Source: Hyparrhenia diplandra (taxonomy: Eukaryota > Streptophyta > Magnoliopsida > Poales > Poaceae). Taken from it: 64,000 nt of DNA. Location: contig JADLZK010008556.1 in the NCBI GenBank assembly GCA_015847255.1, forward strand, positions 124,001 to 188,000, given 5' to 3'. The notes below the pieces were generated by a model, which was not told the origin of the DNA, did not search any database, and was given only the letters and a program-made list of their open reading frames with translations. Made by a program: the position numbers and the translations under genes. Below, piece by piece: positions 58,792 through 64,000 of the stretch (its first letter is position 1; each line of letters opens with the position of its first letter).

Positions 58792-60280
58792 TGTTGACAT
58801 TCTTTAACGTATGCGTAAGAATCCGCAAGCGTGCGGGCTGTCGTTATAGCTTTCACCCGAAGTATTCGGGATATCGTATTTTCCACGAGGGGAACGTTTG
58901 CGCACTAATCTCTCGAACAGAGCCGCCCCAAGGATAACTATGGGTAGTGAGGTATCTTTATGGGCTTAGGTTTTCGCAGGCGAGGGATTTCTAGGGGCTG
59001 TTATCTCCTTACTTGGCACCGGCCCGCCCAATACCGGGCAGAGTCCGCCATTAGCTCTACGTCACACCGAACGTGGAGGGATTACAAGGGACGGACAAGG
59101 CTATCACGACCCCCGCCGCGCCTACCCTCACGACCGTGGGATGCTTCACAAAAAGATAGGTGGACGTTAGTCCAAACACCACGTTTGCACTACCGCACAC
59201 AACTCTTGATGTCGATCAAGGTTCCCCGGCCAAAGAGTCCCTTCACCACGAATTACGACCGAAGGTACAACTATCAATCCCGCAAGTTTATAACAGCTAA
59301 GATAATATACTTGAAGAACAATAAGTTTGAAAGATGAACACGAACTTTCTTACCAAAGTGTAAGGAAGTTGTAGAGGTACAAAAGGGAAGTGGTACCGAC
59401 AAGTCCCGCACTCCGAGCCTCATAGGAACCGCGGATCACCGAGGGCACTCCGACAACTCCGACTAGAAGGAGCAAAGTATCCTTCTAACTTTCCCTCTCT
59501 CACTCTCTATTAGAACTAAGAAGAGGAAGAAGAACAGGAGTGGAGCTTCTCCCTTTCTATTACATTGTGGCACTCCTTTGTGTTGTGTGTAGAATGGTTT
59601 GTTGTGAGAGGGAGAGAGGCCACCTACTTATAGCTTAGAGAGAGGGGGGTCTTTGTAAATGTGCCACCTCCCTCCATTATGGCCAAACCGACCAGGAATA
59701 GGTGGTTTCTAGGTTCATTGCACCTGGTCCATGCCACCACCGACGTTCTCTGGTTGAATGCGACCGCCTCGAGAAAGCTGGGCCCGGTTGGCAGCCACCA
59801 GGGTGCGGGCGCACCCTAAGGTACGGGCGCACCAAGACCTGGGCCGTTCGGGCTGAAATTTTGTGCGCGCGTCCGTTGGCGCCGTTAGCTCCGCTTTTGG
59901 CGGGTGGTGCACCAAAAACGGAGTTCGTATGAAGAAGTTATGCCCAAAATACTAAGCCCATGTCAAGTGGCCCAATGTCATTTCATGTTGGATTTGGGTT
60001 TCCACTTCTTGGGCTTATGTATAGATGTTGATATTCATGTTTATGGGCATTTCTCCTCTCTTCTCCTTGCTTTGCTTATGTCCATTTAGGGCCTTGTTAT
60101 TCTTTATATGTTTTCCTTTGCTTTTGGCCTAAAATGTATATGTTTTCAACATTGTCCTGCAAAACAAGTGAAGTACCAAAACTTGTGGAAATGGTTAGCT
60201 CAAAGCCCTATTACTATTGTGTTTTGGTGGTTTTATACTAATGTTGACGGTATAAAATATGTAGTTAACGACCGTCAACA
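58792..60280 (-). repeat. Element B LTR (5' in element orientation)
   Basis: 1489 bp, same ends as 52803-54259 and very similar throughout; differences are mainly 1-20-base indels, for example an extra CACCCTAAGGTACGGGCG-like repeat near 59813-59830. The terminal hairpin repeats at 60242-60280. Confidence 0.92.
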
Positions 60281-60370
60281 GGGGATGTCATTGGGCGCAT
60301 TTTATTTGTTATTGGGGATGGGTTTTTAACCTGTTTCCATTGATTGCGCTAAGAAACGCAACAAGCATTT

Positions 60371-60388
60371 CGGCGCCGTTGCCGGGGA
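60371..60388 (+). other. Primer-binding site of element C
   Basis: CGGCGCCGTTGCCGGGGA matches the 3' end complement of plant tRNA-Asp, the primer used by many Athila and Tat elements. Confidence 0.8.
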
Positions 60389-60479
60389 AGGCATTGTGAA
60401 AAAAAAACAATAAACTAGCTGGCTATGAATATGAACGTGTGCGCGTGGCTACCATTTGCTCATACAAGGCTAATCTTTT

Positions 60480-61565
60480 ATGTTTTCTCCATTTGTGGAT
60501 GAAAACATGATAGTGTATGTCGGGTTTCCAACCGGCCGGAAAACTTCATCTCTCGATCCGCAGGCACTCCTAAGGAAGAACATGTCTCGTGCCGCTTCTT
60601 CTTTGGTCGAACCCCAACGGTCGAGACCGACATCCCCGCACCAACCGAACAAAGAAGCTATGGCCCAAAAGTCGCCAAGGCGATTTTCTACTCCATTTGT
60701 CACCAACGTGCCCACCGGGCTGGTGGTTAATATGGCGGACAAAAACTTTGCGTACCAGGCACGGGCTAATCACCATGGTGCAGGCGGTCCCATTCGTGGA
60801 CTACCTAGCGAGGACGCCAACGCTCATCTCCAACACTTCCTTGAGCCGTGCGGCACAATTGTCATCAAGGACGCCGAACCGGGACGTTATCAAGCTCCTT
60901 TGTTCCCGTTCTCCCTCGTGGGGAAGGCGAAACAAAGGGTTCTACAAGGACAAGGAAGCGCCAAGACGTGGGCCAAGTGCTCCGGGCGTTCTGGCTAAGT
61001 TCTTCCCCATGGGTAAAACCAATGCCCCGAGGGGAAGGATCACCAATTTCCAGCAGAATTCAATGGAACCCATTCCGGAGGCGTGGGAAAGGCTGCAAGA
61101 ATATATTCTAGCATGCCCGCACCACGGGATGGAGAACTGGCTGGTGCTCCAGAACTTCTACAATGGTCTCATGGCCATATCGAAGGGGCACCTCGACGCC
61201 GCTGCTGGTGGCGCATTCTTATCACTTACCATCGATCAGGCAACAGCTCTGATTGATAAGATGGTTGCAAACCAGAGCAGGGGGAAGATAGAACCCTAGC
61301 CAAAACACAAAAAGGCATGCACACCGTGAAGGAGGCGGATATGCTTGCCGCAAAAATGGATCTACTGCTGAAGAAACTGGAGGAGCGCAGCACAGACTCA
61401 ACCAATCAGCAGCACCCAGTTTATGCCACAGACTCACACATGACGTGTGAGACCTGTGGTGAAGTTGGCCACTCAGGGGATAACTGCCCTGAGACCCGTG
61501 AAGAAGCTGCCTTCATCAACAACAGCAACAAGAGAAAAACTTGCTTCCAATGGTTTGTTCGACGT
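60480..61565 (+). pseudogene. Element C gag with zinc knuckle
   Basis: Segments in two or three frames encode GPIRGLPSEDANAHLQHFLE, LFPFSLVGKAKQ, then ERLQEYILACPHHGMENWLV, LQNFYNGLM and AAGGAFLSLTIDQATALIDK, the standard Athila gag core. The zinc knuckle CETCGEVGHSGDNC (C-x2-C-x4-H-x4-C, near 61450-61491) is intact. The frame is broken near 60900 and by a TAG at 61297, and the element ends soon after. Confidence 0.8.
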
Positions 61566-61720
61566 TGACAATGCCACTGGAAGGAATTGGCGCGCCTCCT
61601 CCCACACCGGTGATGGTCATGTTGGTCTGAATTAGCTCCTCTTCTTTGCACCCAAGCTTCTTGAATAATGAACAGGGCATAAGATTGACAATCACGCCCA
61701 CTATCCACTAGCATCTTCCG
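61546..61720 (-). pseudogene. Element A protease, upstream part
   Basis: The minus strand encodes VNLMPCSLFKKLGCKEEELI, ITGVGGGAPIPSSGIVNVE, QTIGSK. The rest (SSSLHQYLIQWVGYAIEIV, CLSGRDLSNY) lies at 51226-51060, on the far side of elements C and B. The catalytic D-S-G lies near 61710 in another frame (VDSGRD). Some middle codons were lost at the junction. Confidence 0.8.
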
Positions 61721-61979
61721 GGCCGGGTGCTCCGTTGATGTGCCCCTTCACATGCAATGGCTTGAGATGTTCGGACAGTGCACGGCGGGCTTCTTGAATA
61801 TAGCATCCTCCACGCCAAATGCCGCCTACTGCAGGCAGCCACACCTCATCATCTCCCCGCCCGACACATAATAATCGGCGGAGAGAGAAAGATAGTATTC
61901 ATCTCGGCACATGACGGTGAAGACTCATAGTCCACCATCTCCACATCAGGCTCGGCTGGTGTCTCAATGCCTACCATAG

Positions 61980-64000
61980 CGGCAAAATCTCCGGACACAC
62001 CTATAGAGATCGAAACAATAGGGAATCATTTCTCGACTTTTCGGAAGTCGGCAAGACATCCGATTCTTGGGCCTTAGCAGCCCCATCAACTAGCTTGGTT
62101 GAATTAACACCTTGCTCAACTAGCTTGGCTGTCCCGTCTGCTAAAAGTGCCAAAAGATCGATGGTTGGCTTGGGCACTTCTTCTACAGGCTTGGGTGGTT
62201 GTTCTTGAGCCACAGCTGACTTGACCGATTTAGTAATCGGTTTAGACGACTTGCAGGCTGCAGCGATCATTTCAGCTTCCTTCTGCTTGATCTCTTGAAC
62301 AATCTCAGGCAAGATAGGTCCCTGCCCTTGAGTAACAGCCATGCGCTTGAGCATCTTTTGCCGGGCTCGATGAAGCTTCCTCTTCTGCATCTTATCAATC
62401 CCGACTGGACACCACTTGGGCTGTCGGTACCGAGGATCCACAGGTTGTTGTCTCTTGTCTTGAATTTCAGCAACCTCCTCCATGACTTGATCTTCATCAT
62501 TTGAAGGTTCTTGCCCCCCAATCACAATCGGTTTATTGACATCACTTATAGGAGTTGTCATTGAACCGATAACGATGGAAGGTGGAGGAGTAGCAACTGG
62601 GGCAGGCTTCTTGACCACTTCTATCTTCTTGGGGACGTATACTTGCTTCATGGGTGCTTTTCCTGACTTAATCGGCCCTCATTAAGCGCCGATTGTACCT
62701 GCCGACGGAAGACATTACAATCATTAGTTGCATGAGAATGAGAATTATGATATTTGCAATAAGCCCTTTTCTTGAGTTCATCTGCAGAAGGCATAGTATA
62801 ATTAATCCTAATGCATCCGATTTTCAATTTGGATACATCAAAAGTAAACTTCACTTCCTCATTCCGATTTTTATTTATCGGCTTGAGAGAAGGACAAGTT
62901 ACTTGTTTATTCTCAGCTGGCCACCTAATTTCAGTAGCCATTACCTCTTTACTCTCATCGTCGGACAAAAGAATTATCGTCCACATTATGCATGTTAGTA
63001 TGACAAGATCTATATTCATTATCTTGAGAATTCAAACGAGATTCAAAAAAAGAATAGCTCTCTCAAATAAATGAGGCAAAGTAGTAAATTGAATATGCTC
63101 GAGCTTATCTCTACTCTTAGGATGCAAACCATTAAAGCATATATCTACTAAATCACGCTCAGAAAACATCAAATGAAAGCATCAGTTCTTAATTTCTTTA
63201 CCACGCCTAATGAACTCAAGCGCTGACTCACTACGACCTTGTCTAACCGATGTCAAATGTGATAATCTAGTTTCTTGGACTCCATCATAAAAGTGAGCAT
63301 GAAAATTTTCTTCTAATTGAGCCCAAGAACCAATAGTATATGATGGTAAAGAAGTAAACCATGAAAAGGTAGTGCCAAGAAGTGATAAAGGGAAATTACG
63401 ACATTTCATGTAATCTTGAGCGGCCGCCTCACCTTACTAAGCCAAAAACATACTAACATGTTCCATGGTAGACTTATTATCATTGCCACTAAATTTTTGG
63501 AAATCAGGTACCTTCCACCCTGGTGGGTTTCTCATGTAATCAAAGTGTGGAGGGTACGGTTTGTTATAGATGCCTCTTGATGTTTTAAGTTGGATTCCTA
63601 AACTTTCCTGCAAAGACTTATTTAAATCCTCCTTGAGCCAATTAAACACATCGCTCATATCGGCAGGAGGAGGGCTAGGAGCTGTAGTTTCATTGCCAAA
63701 AGCAGGAATTTGGCTAGGAGATTTCGGTGGGTTGGGTAATACGGTGTTGCCCCCCGAATTCCTAGTGTTTGTTGACCTATTAATGGTTTGCCGATTACGG
63801 TCTTGTACATCGGCAAACGTGACAATTTGTTTATTGTTAACCACTTGCTATAGGTGGTGTACCATGCTTGGTTTTCATAATAATTAGGAGGCATGCCATA
63901 CTCAAAATGATCATCATCAACTTCTTCTATTCTAAGAGACTTGCCTTCTAATTTATAAAATCTAGTCATAATCATACTAACAGCATTAGTCATAGTTGAA
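61980..64000 (-). pseudogene. Element A gag, continuing past the right edge
   Basis: Minus-strand segments in order from the right: YGMPPNYYENQAWYT and GDFNWLKEDLNKSLQ-type region (63995-63437), SLLGTTFSWFTSLPSYTIGS, SHLTSVRQGRSESALEFIRR (63409-63182), the CKYHNSHSHATNDCNVFRRQ knuckle-like block (63019-62648), and a long open 216-residue stretch rich in K and P (62651-62001). These are characteristic of Tat-clade grass gag proteins. Frames change between segments. Confidence 0.8.

Larger units (their letters stand above)
52803..60280 (-). mobile_element. Element B: pol-less Athila-like LTR retrotransposon nested in element C
   Basis: Two long LTRs (52803-54259 and 58792-60280) enclose 4.5 kb. 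The 6-bp sequence GGGGAT lies on both sides (52797-52802 and 60281-60286). On the minus strand the polypurine tract TAAGTGTGGGGAG adjoins the left LTR, so transcription runs right to left. Only a gag region is recognised (58730-57856); the remaining 3.6 kb is noncoding, so the element is non-autonomous. Confidence 0.85.
51227..61545 (+). mobile_element. Element C: truncated Athila-like gypsy element in element A protease
   Basis: It begins TGTTGACGGTCACTAACGAC inside the element A protease gene. Its 5' LTR runs to about 60363 (CGCAACA) with element B nested in it. A tRNA-Asp type primer-binding site, gag and a zinc knuckle follow. It stops abruptly near 61545 at element A protease sequence (minus, TIGSK). 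Pol and the 3' LTR are gone, so a deletion removed its right part and some of element A. Confidence 0.7.
39944..64000 (-). mobile_element. Element A: Tat-like Ty3/gypsy retrotransposon, heavily nested into, runs off right edge
   Basis: Minus-strand order is gag (64000 to about 61980), protease (61720-61545 and 51226-51047), RT (50861-49908), RNase H (49591-49341), second archaeal-type RNase H (42884-42184), integrase (42100-41083), polypurine tract and 3' LTR (40792-39944). Extra RNase H after the first is characteristic of the Tat clade. It is interrupted by element D (42885-49335) and by elements C and B (51227-~61545). The 5' LTR lies outside the window. Confidence 0.85.

Noticed and set aside
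1..64000. tRNA, rRNA or other structured RNA genes
   Set aside because: No cloverleaf, rRNA or snRNA landmarks were recognised; TGGTATC-type matches are retrotransposon primer sites.

Overview
The window is nuclear DNA from a flowering plant, most probably a grass. The evidence is layers of nested Ty1/copia and Ty3/gypsy (chromovirus, Tat and Athila-like) retrotransposons, plant L1-type LINEs, MITE and Pack-type DNA transposons, GC-rich first exons, and short exons with GT-AG introns. The species cannot be named from the sequence. There is no prokaryotic gene organisation.

Host genes are few. A CBP60-like calmodulin-binding protein gene lies on the minus strand (1-7288) and runs off the left edge. 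A second CBP60-like gene lies on the plus strand (30760-37665), so the two diverge. Between them are a small secreted cysteine-rich peptide gene of MEG/ESF1 type (24032-24389) and transposon debris. A short minus-strand MCAfunc-type gene remnant lies at 38624-39050. The minus-strand CBP60 copy is a pseudogene: a 4.7 kb composite retrotransposon sits inside a coding exon with a perfect 5-bp target duplication, and two frameshifts accompany it. The plus-strand copy is nearly intact. It carries an ORF1-only LINE in intron 1, a tandemly duplicated exon, and an apparent one-base expansion in a T-run.

Mobile-element layout: 888-5631 is a copia element fused to an inverted partial LTR and a TRIM-like LTR. 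7734-15390 is a chromovirus (itself hit by a solo LTR at 12188-13554) plus a complete TRIM. 16559-21864 holds a MITE, a Pack-type TIR element, and a 5'-truncated LINE whose 3' UTR was invaded by a Harbinger-like Pack element. 25339-26400 is a copia 5' fragment. From 39944 to beyond the right edge runs one minus-strand Tat-like gypsy element (A). It is interrupted by a copia element (D, 42885-49335) and by a truncated plus-strand Athila-like element (C, 51227-~61545), and C is itself interrupted by a minus-strand, pol-less Athila-like element (B, 52803-60280).

The most unusual signal is a repeated one. Three insertions (888-5631, 7734-15390, 42885-49335) are flanked by perfect 5-bp target duplications although their two ends belong to different elements, or to different positions of one LTR. 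In each case the left terminus shares a few bases with the terminus that would be expected there. This suggests integration of chimeric cDNA, or microhomology deletion anchored at LTR ends. Most retrotransposon reading frames are broken by single-base indels. Some of these may be assembly noise rather than biology.
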